The translations under genes were made by a program, and so were the position numbers. This document shows, piece after piece, positions 36,896 through 45,631 of a DNA stretch of 64,000 bases (position 1 is its first letter; each line of letters begins with the position of its first letter). The notes beneath the pieces are model-generated. The model saw only the letters and a list, made by a program, of their open reading frames with translations. It ran no database searches and was not told the DNA's origin. The stretch is from Thermohalobaculum sediminis (GTDB lineage Bacteria; Pseudomonadota; Alphaproteobacteria; Rhodobacterales; Rhodobacteraceae): the NCBI RefSeq assembly GCF_023487995.1, contig NZ_JAMFKN010000007.1, forward strand, positions 1 to 64,000, read 5' to 3'.

Positions 36896-37974
36896 GGGTG
36901 AACCTCGGGTGGCAGGAGGACGAGCTTTCCGGCGAAGCGCTTGGCGGCAAAATCGGCCTGTGCGGCGGCGATCTCGCGCAGCGGGTAGATGCGGGCGACC
37001 AGCGGCCGGATCAGGCCGGCGTTGATGATGCCGACCAGCCGGGCAAACACCTCGGCCGGCTGGAAGGTGCAGCCGAAGAGGGTGAGGTCGTTGAGGTAGA
37101 TCGTGCGCAGGTCGGCCTCGACCACCGGGCCCGCGATGGCGCCCGAGACGGCATAGCGCCCGCCGGGAGCCAGCGCCTCGATCACGCCCCCCCAGCGCGG
37201 GCCGCCGACCACGTCGATCGCCGCGTCGAAGGCGCGCGGGGGCAGGACAGCGTCGCGCGCCAGCACGTCGTCTGCGCCTGCCTCGCGCACCGCTGCCTGC
37301 TTCGCGCCGCCCGCGAGCGCGGTGACATGCGCGCCGAGATGGCAGGCAAGCTGCACCGCCGCGAGCCCCACGCCGCCCGACGCGCCGGTGATCAGCACCC
37401 GCTCGCCCGGCGCGACGCCCGCGCGGGACAGCAGGTTCCACGCGGTGCCATAGGCACAGGGCATCGCCGCAAGCTCGACATCGCTCAGCGGCGAGGCGGT
37501 CACGTCGTGCAGGTGCCGCGCCGGGACCACGCAGAACTGCGCGAAGGCGCCGTCGAGTTCCGACCCGAGCGCGCGGAAGCCGGTGGGCGCGTCCGGCGTG
37601 GGTTCCGGCAGGTTGATGGGGCAGATCACCCGCGCGCCGAGCGGCGGGCCTTCCGCCTCCGCGCCCAGCGCCACCACTTCGCCGCAGAGATCGCCGCCCT
37701 GGATGCGCGGGAAGCTCAGCGCACCGGCCCAGCCGCCATCCTCGGCCGCAGAGCCGCCGGCGGCGTCCTCGGTGCTGCCGGTCACGGCCTTCGCATACCA
37801 GCCGATCCGGGTGTTGATGTCGGTGTTGTTGACCCCTGCCGCCAGCACGCGCACCAGGGCCTCGCCCGGGCCGGGGCGGGGCACGGGGATCTCGTCGGAC
37901 CAGACCAGCGCCTCGGGCCCGCCATGGCGGATCAGCCGGACGCCGGACATGAGCACGGGCAACGGCTCAGGCAT
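36892..37974 (-). CDS. Zinc-type alcohol dehydrogenase/quinone oxidoreductase family
   Basis: A 360-residue medium-chain dehydrogenase/reductase. The GroES-like N-terminal part has GEALVRVLAAGVNNTDINTR; the NAD(P)-binding Rossmann part has VLITGASGGVGLAAVQLA. The catalytic-zinc ligands of true alcohol dehydrogenases are not obvious (N-N-T-D where C would be), so a quinone-oxidoreductase-like or other reductase role is more likely. The start at 37974 overlaps the upstream stop by 8 bases; an ATG at residue 9 is an alternative. Coupled to both neighbours in the operon, so it probably acts on a product of the pathway. Confidence 0.8.
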   Translation of the reverse strand: MPEPLPVLMSGVRLIRHGGPEALVWSDEIPVPRPGPGEALVRVLAAGVNNTDINTRIGWYAKAVTGSTEDAAGGSAAEDGGWAGALSFPRIQGGDLCGEVVALGAEAEGPPLGARVICPINLPEPTPDAPTGFRALGSELDGAFAQFCVVPARHLHDVTASPLSDVELAAMPCAYGTAWNLLSRAGVAPGERVLITGASGGVGLAAVQLACHLGAHVTALAGGAKQAAVREAGADDVLARDAVLPPRAFDAAIDVVGGPRWGGVIEALAPGGRYAVSGAIAGPVVEADLRTIYLNDLTLFGCTFQPAEVFARLVGIINAGLIRPLVARIYPLREIAAAQADFAAKRFAGKLVLLPPEVHP

Positions 37975-38908
37975 CGGCCGGGGACCTCAGGGCGCCGGGC
38001 GCGACGGTCTCGTGGCCCGCGGCCGCCAGTTCGCGGGAGATCGCCGCGATATGCGCGGGGCCGGTCTCGCAGCAGCCGCCGACGATGCTGGCGCCCTGCC
38101 CGACCCAGCCCAGCACATGCGCGGCGTAGGCGGCGGGGCCCATGTCGGCGCGCGAGCTCAGGCTCTCGACCGTCGTGCCCAGCGCGTGGCCCGCCTCGAA
38201 GGGCGTGAAGCCGTTGGCATAGCCGCCGAACGGGCGGCCATCGGCCGCGAGCGCGGGCATGGCGTGGCCCACCGCCTCGGGCGACGAGCAATTGACGAGG
38301 AGCGCCGCGACCGGGATATTGCCCAGCGCCGCGATGGCCTCGCCCAGCGGCTCGCCGCTGCGCACGGTGGCGACGGGGTGCTCGGCCACGGTCCAGGACA
38401 CCCAGACCGGCAGGCCCGAAGCGGCAGCGGCCCGCGCCGCCCCCGCGGCCTCGCCCGCCGCGGCCATCGTCTCGCACAGGAACAGGTCCACATGCGGCGC
38501 CTGTTCGGTCACCACGCGGGCGTAGATCTCCGCCGCCTCGTCGGCGGGGCGCGCGATCTGCGGCAGGTACGACCATTCCAGCGGCGGCAGGCAGCCCGCG
38601 ATGGCGACGTCCGCGCCCGCCGCCCCCGCCCGGTCGCGGGCACGCAGCGCCAGCTCGCAAGCCGCCTGCTGAAGCGCCGCGAACCGGTCCTCGATGCCGA
38701 AGCGCCGCAAGCGGCAGGGCTCGGCGGAATAGGCGTTGAGCGTGATCACGCGCGCGCCCGCGCGGATGTAGTCGAGATGCAGCTCCTCGACCGCGTCGGG
38801 GCGGTCGATCATCACCTGCGCCGACCAGAGCGGCGTGGGCGCAAGCCGGGTGCGGGCGAGCAGTTCCTGCCCCATGCCGCCATCGGTGAGGACGATCTTG
38901 CTCATCAT
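37967..38908 (-). CDS. Homocysteine S-methyltransferase family protein
   Basis: A 313-residue TIM-barrel protein of the BHMT/MmuM/MetH-N family. It has the N-terminal TDGGMGQELL and the three zinc cysteines Cys207 (VNCSS) and Cys279-Cys280 (GGCCETGP). It likely moves a methyl group from a methylated amine or sulfonium compound to homocysteine, giving methionine. It starts at ATG 38908, sharing ATGA with the ASCH gene stop (a second ATG follows at once). Placed between two N-demethylating flavoproteins, it is the probable first demethylation step for a betaine-like substrate (inference). Confidence 0.85.
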   Translation of the reverse strand: MMSKIVLTDGGMGQELLARTRLAPTPLWSAQVMIDRPDAVEELHLDYIRAGARVITLNAYSAEPCRLRRFGIEDRFAALQQAACELALRARDRAGAAGADVAIAGCLPPLEWSYLPQIARPADEAAEIYARVVTEQAPHVDLFLCETMAAAGEAAGAARAAAASGLPVWVSWTVAEHPVATVRSGEPLGEAIAALGNIPVAALLVNCSSPEAVGHAMPALAADGRPFGGYANGFTPFEAGHALGTTVESLSSRADMGPAAYAAHVLGWVGQGASIVGGCCETGPAHIAAISRELAAAGHETVAPGALRSPADA

Positions 38909-39333
38909 GCTTCCTTCTCGTCCCGGTCGAAGCTCTCGATCATGCGAAAGCGCTCGCAAACCAGCATCATCGCGGGATCGAAGCCGCCGTTTCGCTCGAG
39001 CCAGACGCGATGATCGGCACGCCATCCCTCGAGGTCGTCATTCTCGCCTTCGGCAAGGGCAAACGCCTCGTCCACCGCGTCGAAGGGGCGCCACGCGATC
39101 TCGACGGTCTCGATCACCAGCGCCGGCGTGCCGTCCCAGGCCAGCGCGATATCGCGCCGCCCGACCTCGGGCATCGCCTCGCGCCCGGCCTCGACATCGC
39201 GCAGGGCCGTGACGGTCGCGGTCTTCCTTCCTTCGCGGACGAGACCGGTGAGGCGCGAACACAGCGCCTCGGTGTCGCCGAACCGGAAGGTCCGGGCGTC
39301 GGGGTAGCGCCGCTTTGCCTCGTCGAGCGTCAT
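38905..39333 (-). CDS. ASCH-domain protein
   Basis: A 142-residue protein of the ASCH fold: an N-terminal YPDARTFRFGDTEALCSRLT, then RKTATVTALRDVEAGREAMP and LVIETVEIAWRPFDAVDEAF, a standard order of elements. ASCH proteins bind RNA or act on modified bases or amides (for example YqfB), but the role of this type is not settled. It sits inside the methylamine/betaine operon, 19 bases after the upstream flavoprotein gene and overlapping the methyltransferase gene by 4 bases. Confidence 0.8.
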   Translation of the reverse strand: MTLDEAKRRYPDARTFRFGDTEALCSRLTGLVREGRKTATVTALRDVEAGREAMPEVGRRDIALAWDGTPALVIETVEIAWRPFDAVDEAFALAEGENDDLEGWRADHRVWLERNGGFDPAMMLVCERFRMIESFDRDEKEA

Positions 39334-39352
39334 CAGCCGTCTCCGGTGCGGT

Positions 39353-41803
39353 TCAGGCCTTCAGCCTTGCATTCGCCGGGTCCCACAGCGGCGCGTCCGG
39401 CTGGACCATCGCTGGACGGCGCTGACCGAAGATCTCGACCTCGACCCTCGTGCCCGGCACTGCCAAATCCGCGCGCAGCATGCCCAGCGCGACCGATGCC
39501 CCCACCCGGTAGCCCCAGGCGCCCGAGGTGGTCTCGCCCACCACCTGGCCCTCATGCCACAGCGTGGACATGTAGGGGGCATCCGAGGCGCCCGCCTCGA
39601 CGATGAGCGCCACGAACCGCTTGGTGACGCCGCGCTGCTGTTCGGCCATCAGCGCCGCCTTGCCCGGGAAGTCGTGCGGCTTGTCGAACTTCACGAAGCG
39701 GTCGAGCCCGCCCTGCAGCATGGTGTAGTCGGTCGAAAGGTCGCCCTTCCACGCCCGATAGCCCTTCTCGATGCGCAAGGAGTTCAGGGCGAACATGCCG
39801 AAGGGGCGCAGGCCATGGGACTGCCCGGCCTCCCAGACCGCATCGAACACCTCCGCCGTGTCGGCGACCTTCGTGTGGATCTCCCACCCCAGTTCCCCCG
39901 CGAACGAGACGCGGATCAGCCGCGCCCAGCGCCCGGCGATCTCGGTCGCCTGGTGGGTGAGCCAGGGCTGCGAGAGGTCGGCCTTGCAGACCGCCGCAAG
40001 GATGGCGCGCGAGGCCGGCCCGCTGAGGATCTGGGTCGAGTATTCCTCGGTCCGGTTCGTGAGCGTGATCCCCTCGACGCCCTCCAGCCCGCGGGCGAGG
40101 ATGTCGAAGTCGTGCCCCTCGGCTGCGGCGGCCGTGATCAGCGTCATCAGGTCCTCGCGGTGGCGCACGACCGACATCTCGGTCACGATCCGCCCGCGCT
40201 CGTCGGCGAAATAGACGAGGCCGATCCGCCCCACCCGCGGCACGACGCCGGTGATGCGCGACGCAAGCCATTCTGCCGCCCCCGCGCCTTCGAGGTTGAA
40301 GCGCGAGAAGCCGGGCAGATCGAGGATCCCGGCAGCGTCGCGCACCGCCTCGCATTCCTCGCGCACACGGGGCTCCCACGGGCCCGCGCGGTCCCAGGTC
40401 TGGGTCGCTTCCTCGGACGTGTCGTCGCCCGGCTGCGCGAACCACAAGGCCCGCTCCCAGCCGTTGAAGGCACCCATCTGGCCGCCGAGCCGCCTGATCC
40501 GGTCGTGGATCGGCGACAGGCGCCGGTCGCGCGCGGCGGGCCACGCGTGGTGCGGGAAGTGGATGGCGTATTCGTGGCCATAGACTTCGCGCGCCTTGTC
40601 CACGCAATACTGGTGGTCGATCCACGGCCCGAAGCGGCGGGGGTCGCAGGACCACATGTCCCACTCGGTGCCGCCTTGCGTCACCCACTCGGCCAGCACC
40701 TTGCCCGCGCCGCCCGCCTGGCAGATGCCGAAGGTGAAGACGCAGGCCTCGAAGGCGTTCGGCACGCCCGGCATAGGGCCGATCAGCGGGTTGCCGTCGG
40801 GGGTATAGGGGATCGGCCCGTTTATGACCTTCGACAGTCCCGCCTTGCCCATGACGGGGACGCGCGCCAGCGCATCCTCGAGATAGGGCTCGAGCCGTTC
40901 CAGGTCGTCGGGCCAGAGCTGGAAGGAGAAGTCCTCGGGCATCGGGTCGTCGGGCGTCGCCCAATGGGCGCGGCATTCGCGCTCGTAGGGGCCGAGGTTG
41001 AAGCCGTTCTTCTCCTGCCTCAGGTAATAGCTGACATCCACGTCGCGCAGCAGCGGAAGTTTGCGGCCGCGTTCGGCGGCGAGGGCTGCAACTTCCTCCA
41101 CCTCCTCGAACAGGATGTACTGGTGGCTCATGGTCGCCATCGGCACGGTGCGGCCGAACATAGCGCCCACCTCCTGCGCGCGGTAGCCGGCGGCGTTGAC
41201 CACGTACTCGCATCGGATTTCGCCTTGCGGCGTGGTCAGCACCCACTCGCCCCCCTCGCGCCGCGCCGCCGTGACCGGGCAGAAGCGGATCACGCGGGCG
41301 CCGAGATCGCGCGCCCCCTTGGCCAGCGCCTGCGTCAGCTGCGCGGGGTCGATGTCGCCGTCATAGGGGTCCCAGAGGCCGCCCTTGAGGTCGTGGAGCT
41401 CGAGGAAGGGGTAGCGCTCGCGCAGCTCCGAAGGCCCGCAGACCTCGAGCTCCATGCCCTGGTAGCGGCCCATGCCCTTGACGCGCTCGAACTCCTGCAT
41501 CCGCTCGCGCGTGTGGGCGAGGCGGATCGAGCCGGTGACGTGGTAGTTCATCGGGTAGTCCACGCGCTCGGCCAGATCGCGATACAGCTCGGCCGAGTAG
41601 CGCTGCATGTTCATGATCGACCATGACGACGAGAAGGTCGGCACGTTCCCCGCCGCGTGCCAGGTCGAGCCCGAGGTCAGCTCGTTCTTCTCGAGCAGCA
41701 CGCAGTCGGTCCAGCCCGCCAGCGCAAGGTGATAGAGCGCCGAGGCGCCGACCGCCCCCCCTCCGATGATCACGACGCGCGCGTGCTGCGGCAGATCGGC
41801 CAT
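39353..41803 (-). CDS. Dimethylglycine-dehydrogenase-like flavoprotein, second copy
   Basis: An 816-residue two-part DAO-GcvT flavoprotein like the one at 34433. It has the FAD motif VIIGGGAVGASALYHL (11-26), the covalent-FAD histidine His49 (GSTWHAAG), and a C-terminal GcvT half (GELGWEIHTKVADTA, KGYRAWKGDLSTDYT). The stretch after the FAD histidine differs from the first copy (NVPTFSSSWSIMNMQRYS against LIGQLRASANMTRLAKYS), so the two may take successive substrates such as dimethylglycine and sarcosine (inference). GGGAGGG lies 4 bases upstream of the ATG at 41803. Confidence 0.87.
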   Translation of the reverse strand: MADLPQHARVVIIGGGAVGASALYHLALAGWTDCVLLEKNELTSGSTWHAAGNVPTFSSSWSIMNMQRYSAELYRDLAERVDYPMNYHVTGSIRLAHTRERMQEFERVKGMGRYQGMELEVCGPSELRERYPFLELHDLKGGLWDPYDGDIDPAQLTQALAKGARDLGARVIRFCPVTAARREGGEWVLTTPQGEIRCEYVVNAAGYRAQEVGAMFGRTVPMATMSHQYILFEEVEEVAALAAERGRKLPLLRDVDVSYYLRQEKNGFNLGPYERECRAHWATPDDPMPEDFSFQLWPDDLERLEPYLEDALARVPVMGKAGLSKVINGPIPYTPDGNPLIGPMPGVPNAFEACVFTFGICQAGGAGKVLAEWVTQGGTEWDMWSCDPRRFGPWIDHQYCVDKAREVYGHEYAIHFPHHAWPAARDRRLSPIHDRIRRLGGQMGAFNGWERALWFAQPGDDTSEEATQTWDRAGPWEPRVREECEAVRDAAGILDLPGFSRFNLEGAGAAEWLASRITGVVPRVGRIGLVYFADERGRIVTEMSVVRHREDLMTLITAAAAEGHDFDILARGLEGVEGITLTNRTEEYSTQILSGPASRAILAAVCKADLSQPWLTHQATEIAGRWARLIRVSFAGELGWEIHTKVADTAEVFDAVWEAGQSHGLRPFGMFALNSLRIEKGYRAWKGDLSTDYTMLQGGLDRFVKFDKPHDFPGKAALMAEQQRGVTKRFVALIVEAGASDAPYMSTLWHEGQVVGETTSGAWGYRVGASVALGMLRADLAVPGTRVEVEIFGQRRPAMVQPDAPLWDPANARLKA

Positions 41804-41814
41804 GACGCCCTCCC

Positions 41815-42426
41815 TCAGTTGATTGCAAGCCGGGCCGCGAGCCCGCCGAAGACGATCGCCGAAAGCCGGTTCATCACCCGCCCGGCGCGGCGCAGGCGGG
41901 CCGCGAAATGCCCCGCCATCAGGCCGTAGCCGCAATTGACCGGCACCGAGCCGACCGCGAACAGCGCCCCCAGCGCCGCGATCTGCGCCCAGACCGGCCC
42001 CGCCTCGGGCCGCACGAACTGCGGCAGGAACGCCAGCACGAAGATCGCGACCTTGGGGTTCAGCATGTTCGTCAGCGCCCCGCGGCGCAAGGCGCGCCAG
42101 ACATCGGCCGACCCCCGCCCTTCCTCGGGCGGCCCTGCCCGCCAGGCCTGCACCGCAAGCCACATGAGATACGCGGCCCCCGCCCAGCGCAGCACGTCGA
42201 ACAACACCGGCTCGGCCGCGATCAGCGCCGCGACGCCGGCCGCCGCCAGGCCTACATGCCACAGGCTGCCGATGCTGACGCCCAAGCCCGCCGCCAGCCC
42301 CGCGCGCGGGCCGCCCTGCGCGCCCGAGGCGGTGATGAACATCACGTCGGCCCCGGGCGTCAGATTCAGCGTCAGCGAGGCCGCCATGAAGGTCAGGATG
42401 GTCAAAAGCTCGAATTCCGGCACCAT
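41815..42426 (-). CDS. LysE-family amino-acid exporter
   Basis: A 203-residue inner-membrane protein with about five or six helices. The family motif is near the N-terminus: LTLNLTPGADVMFITASGAQ with GGPRAGLAAGLGVSIGS, followed by LNPKVAIFVLAFLPQFVRPE. LysE/RhtB proteins export amino acids or related compounds. Here it lies 7 bases after the regulator gene and 11 before the flavoprotein gene, so it is within the methylamine/betaine operon. It may relieve a build-up of glycine, methionine or the substrate (inference). Confidence 0.88.
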   Translation of the reverse strand: MVPEFELLTILTFMAASLTLNLTPGADVMFITASGAQGGPRAGLAAGLGVSIGSLWHVGLAAAGVAALIAAEPVLFDVLRWAGAAYLMWLAVQAWRAGPPEEGRGSADVWRALRRGALTNMLNPKVAIFVLAFLPQFVRPEAGPVWAQIAALGALFAVGSVPVNCGYGLMAGHFAARLRRAGRVMNRLSAIVFGGLAARLAIN

Positions 42427-42433
42427 GGCCTCC

Positions 42434-43024
42434 TCAATAGACCGGCGGCGCGATCACCCAGATCGCGACGGCGGGCTCGCCGCCCGGGTTGCGCCAGCGG
42501 AAGGGCTCGCCCCGAATGCGGAAGCTGTCGCCGGGGCCGAGCCCGATCCAGCGCCCGCCGAGCCAGAGGTCGAGCCGGCCCGACACGAGATAGCCCGCCT
42601 CCTCGGTCGGGCGCCGCGCCTCGTCGGCCAGCTCCGCGCCGGGCTCGAAGACCGAGCGGACGATCTCGAAGCTGCCGGAAAGGTCGGGCGAGAGCAGCTC
42701 CTCCCGCAGCCCCTGCCCGGCCGAGCCCAGCACCCGGCGCGCACCGGCGCGCACGATGTGGCCGCGCTCGTGCTCGGGGCCCGGCGCGCCGCCGAAGAAC
42801 AGCGAGAGCGGCTGGTCGAGCGCCGAGGCGATGCGTCTGAGATCCGCGATGGCGGGATCGGTCAACCCGCGCTCGACCTCGGACAGCCAGCCGACCGAGC
42901 GGCCGACCCTGAGCGCGAGCGCCGACAGCGTCAGCCCGCGCGCGCGCCGAAGCGCCCGCAGGTCGGCGCCGACGCCGCCCGCCCGCGCGCTCTCGTCCAG
43001 CCGTGCCGCCTGATGCTGCGCCAT
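42434..43024 (-). CDS. XRE-cupin transcriptional regulator
   Basis: A 196-residue regulator with an N-terminal XRE helix-turn-helix (about 20-75; LRALRRARGLTLSALALRVG then WLSEVERGLTDPAIADLRRI) and a C-terminal cupin domain (about 110-195; ELADEARRPTEEAGYLVSGR, LGPGDSFRIRGEPFRW), the PuuR-like layout. Such proteins sense a small metabolite and control catabolic operons. It is the first gene of the operon and is read divergently from the SIMPL gene, so it probably controls its own operon. Confidence 0.87.
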   Translation of the reverse strand: MAQHQAARLDESARAGGVGADLRALRRARGLTLSALALRVGRSVGWLSEVERGLTDPAIADLRRIASALDQPLSLFFGGAPGPEHERGHIVRAGARRVLGSAGQGLREELLSPDLSGSFEIVRSVFEPGAELADEARRPTEEAGYLVSGRLDLWLGGRWIGLGPGDSFRIRGEPFRWRNPGGEPAVAIWVIAPPVY

Positions 43025-43072
43025 CGCGCCCCTGCCGCCCGGGGCCGCACGCCCAATGCGGCACGGCCTTGC

Positions 43073-43097
43073 GTGAAATCCTGCGCCAGATTTTCAC
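43073..43097. promoter_or_regulatory. Candidate operator upstream of the XRE-cupin operon
   Basis: GTGAAA (43073-43078) and TTTCAC (43092-43097) are inverted repeats 13 bases apart in an AT-richer patch 49 bases upstream of the regulator start, in the divergent promoter region. Position and symmetry fit an operator, perhaps for self-regulation; binding is unproven. Confidence 0.35.
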
Positions 43098-43263
43098 ACG
43101 GCATCCCGTCCGAATGCGCCACCCGCCGTCGCATTCTGGCGCCCCGCACGCCGCACGCCGCGATTTTTTTCGCGCGCCCCGCTGGAGTGCGCGCCCCTTG
43201 CGCGTAAGATCGCGACTAACCCGTCCCGGCCATCCGCCCGGACGCCACAGAGAGGATCGCCCC

Positions 43264-43956
43264 ATGCTGCGCCTGATGGTCGTCGTCGCCCTGCTCGTGG
43301 CGGCCCCTGCCCTCGCGGACGAGGACAAGCTGCCCCGCACCCTATCGGTCACCGGTCGCGGCGAGGTGACGGCACCGCCCGACATGGCGCGCGTGAGCCT
43401 GGGCGTCACCACCGAGGGCAACACGGCGGGGCAGGCGCTCGACCGCAACTCGAAGGCGATGGCGGCGGTGTTCAAGGCGCTGAGGGACGCGGGCATCGCC
43501 GAGCGCGACATCCGCACGACGAACGTCTCGCTGTCGCCGCTGTGGTCGCATCCGCAGGCGGGCGACGAGCGGCCGAAGATCCGCGGCTACAGCGCCAGCA
43601 ACACGGTGCAGGTGACGGCCCGCGACTTCGCGGCGCTGGGCGGACTTCTCGACCGCGCCACATCGGCTGGCGCCACCGACATCGGCGGCATCTGGTTCGA
43701 CGTCTCGGACCGCGAGGCCCGGCTCGACGCGGCGCGCAAGGCGGCGGCCGAGGACGCGCGGCGCAAGGCCGAGATCTACGCAAGCGCGATCGGCGTGAAG
43801 CTGGGGCCGGTCATCTCGCTCGCCGAGGGCGGCGCGGTGGTGCCGATGCCGAAGTTCGAGATGCGCATGGCGATGGCCGACGCCGCGGCGGTGCCCATCG
43901 CGGGCGGCGAGGAAACGCTGTCGGCCATGGTCTCGGTCGTCTTCGGGATCGAGTGA
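43264..43956 (+). CDS. SIMPL-domain (DUF541) periplasmic protein
   Basis: A 230-residue exported protein. The signal peptide covers about residues 1-18 (LVAAPALADE). The DUF541/SIMPL body follows: RTLSVTGRGEVTAPPDMARV, a middle YSASNTVQVTARDFAALGGL and an end EETLSAMVSVVFGIE. The family, which includes E. coli YggE, is tied to lowering oxidative stress and forms ring assemblies in some species, but the mechanism is not settled. AGAGGA lies upstream of the ATG. Confidence 0.88.
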   Translation: MLRLMVVVALLVAAPALADEDKLPRTLSVTGRGEVTAPPDMARVSLGVTTEGNTAGQALDRNSKAMAAVFKALRDAGIAERDIRTTNVSLSPLWSHPQAGDERPKIRGYSASNTVQVTARDFAALGGLLDRATSAGATDIGGIWFDVSDREARLDAARKAAAEDARRKAEIYASAIGVKLGPVISLAEGGAVVPMPKFEMRMAMADAAAVPIAGGEETLSAMVSVVFGIE

Positions 43957-44276
43957 GCCGCGCCCCCGTGAGACCCGTCACCGCCTTCGCCCTGTTCAAC
44001 CTGCTGGGCGCGCCGCTGATCGGGCGGCTGGTCTGGCTCGGCATGGGCGCGCTGCATGGCGGCGGCGCGATGTTCGGGGCGGTACTGCTGTCGGTCGTGG
44101 CGGCGGCGGCGATCCTCTGCGTCAACCTTGTGCTCACGCGCCGCGCGGCGCTCGGCGGCCTGCCGAAGCCGGGCGTGATGGCGATGGCCGCCGTCACGCT
44201 CGTGACCTTCGGGCTGACGGTGGGGACAGGGTTCTTCTCGCCCCTCAACCTGATCTGGGCGCTGCTGCGCGCCTGA
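43953..44276 (+). CDS. Small membrane protein of unknown function
   Basis: A 107-residue protein with about three hydrophobic helices (AFALFNLLGAPLIGRLVWLG, MFGAVLLSVVAAAAILCVNL and MAMAAVTLVTFGLTVGTGFF). The GTG start at 43953 shares GTGA with the stop of the SIMPL gene, so the two are coupled. I do not recognise a family. It may be an accessory membrane partner of the SIMPL protein. It ends three bases before the end of the convergent PLP-enzyme gene. Confidence 0.6.
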   Translation: MSRAPVRPVTAFALFNLLGAPLIGRLVWLGMGALHGGGAMFGAVLLSVVAAAAILCVNLVLTRRAALGGLPKPGVMAMAAVTLVTFGLTVGTGFFSPLNLIWALLRA

Positions 44277-44279
44277 CGC

Positions 44280-45497
44280 CTACAGCACCGCGTCGAGGTC
44301 GCGGATCAGATCGGCTGCGTCCTCGAGCCCGATCGAGAGGCGGAACACCCCCTCGCCCGCCCAGTCGCGATAGGCGTCGGCCCCGGCGCCCGTGAGGCGG
44401 AACGAGGTTTCCAGCAGGCTCGCCGTCGGCATCCAGCACACCAGCGTCCGGTGATGACCCAGCGACACCGCGTGGTGGATGACCTTGAGCCGCGCCGCCA
44501 TCCGCGCCGCCGCCTCGGCCCCCTCGGCCTCGCCGCCCCGCACGCGGAAGGTCATCATGCCCGAGAAGTTGCGCATCTGCCGCCGGGCGAGGTCGTGCTG
44601 CGGGTGGCTGGGCAGGCCCGGATAGACCACCCGGGCGATGCGGGGGTCGGCTTCCAGCCACTTCGCCACCGCCATTGCGGTCTCCTCGTGCGCGCGCATC
44701 CGGATCGGCAGGGTGGCGGCGCCGCGGGCGATCAGCCAGGCGTTGAAGGGGCTCATGACACCGCCGAAATGGACGATCGCCTCGCTCACCAGCGGGCGGA
44801 TCAACTCGGCGCGGCCGCAGACCACGCCGCCCACCGCGTCGCCATGCCCGCCCAGATACTTGGTGGCCGAGTGCATGACATAGTCGGCCCCGAACTCCAG
44901 CGGCCGGGTGGCGACTGGCGAGGCGAAGGTCGAATCGATCGCAAGCCGCGCGCCCGCGGCATGGGCGATGCGGGCCACCGCCGCGATGTCGGTGAGCCGC
45001 ATCAGAGGATTGCAGGGCGTGTCGATGAAGACGAGCCGCGTCCCCTTGGTCACCGCGGCCTCGACCGCCGCGAGGTCGGACATGTTCACGGTCACCACCT
45101 CGACGCCCATCCGGGGCAGCGTGTCGCGCGCAAGCTCCGCGATGCCGGCGTAGCTCACGTCCGACAGCACCAGCCGGTCGCCCGAGGACAGCTCCGCCAG
45201 CAGGATCGCATGCGCCGCCGCCATCCCCGAGGCGAAGGCCGCGGCCGATTCCGCCCCCTCGAGCGCCGCCACCTTCTCCTCGAGCCCGCGCACCGTCGGG
45301 TTGGCCCAGCGGGTGTAGACGAAGGGGCTGTCCTCGGTCAGCTCGCGGGCCGAGAAGCCCTCGGGCCGTTCCGTCACGAAGGTCGAGGACATGACGATGT
45401 TGGGGCTCGACGCCCCCGTCGCAGGGTCGGGCCGCTCGCCCGCATGGATCGCGAGCGTCCGCGGCCCCGCGCTGTCGGTATCCAGATTGCGCGCCAT
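44280..45497 (-). CDS. Trans-sulfuration family PLP enzyme
   Basis: A 405-residue PLP enzyme of the Cys/Met family. PLP Lys213 is in HSATKYLGGHGD; YTRWANPTVRGLE (61-73) and FASGMAAAHAI (88-98) are cofactor-site segments. The KYLGGHGD sequence and SPFNAWLIARG fit cystathionine gamma-synthase, gamma-lyase or methionine gamma-lyase; the sequence alone does not separate them. It differs from metZ in the same window (KHIDGQGR) and lacks a visible riboswitch. GGGAGGG lies before the ATG at 45497. It is divergent from the MaoC-like gene. Confidence 0.82.
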   Translation of the reverse strand: MARNLDTDSAGPRTLAIHAGERPDPATGASSPNIVMSSTFVTERPEGFSARELTEDSPFVYTRWANPTVRGLEEKVAALEGAESAAAFASGMAAAHAILLAELSSGDRLVLSDVSYAGIAELARDTLPRMGVEVVTVNMSDLAAVEAAVTKGTRLVFIDTPCNPLMRLTDIAAVARIAHAAGARLAIDSTFASPVATRPLEFGADYVMHSATKYLGGHGDAVGGVVCGRAELIRPLVSEAIVHFGGVMSPFNAWLIARGAATLPIRMRAHEETAMAVAKWLEADPRIARVVYPGLPSHPQHDLARRQMRNFSGMMTFRVRGGEAEGAEAAARMAARLKVIHHAVSLGHHRTLVCWMPTASLLETSFRLTGAGADAYRDWAGEGVFRLSIGLEDAADLIRDLDAVL

Positions 45498-45631
45498 GGC
45501 CGGTCCCTCCCCTGTTGCCGCGGCCCAGTCCTGCGCGGGCCGCGGGGCCGCGTCAACCATCCGCGTGCGGCAAGGCTGGATCGGCGGGCCGGTTTGCCGC
45601 TATGCCGGGGCGCAAGCCGAAGGAGCCCGCG

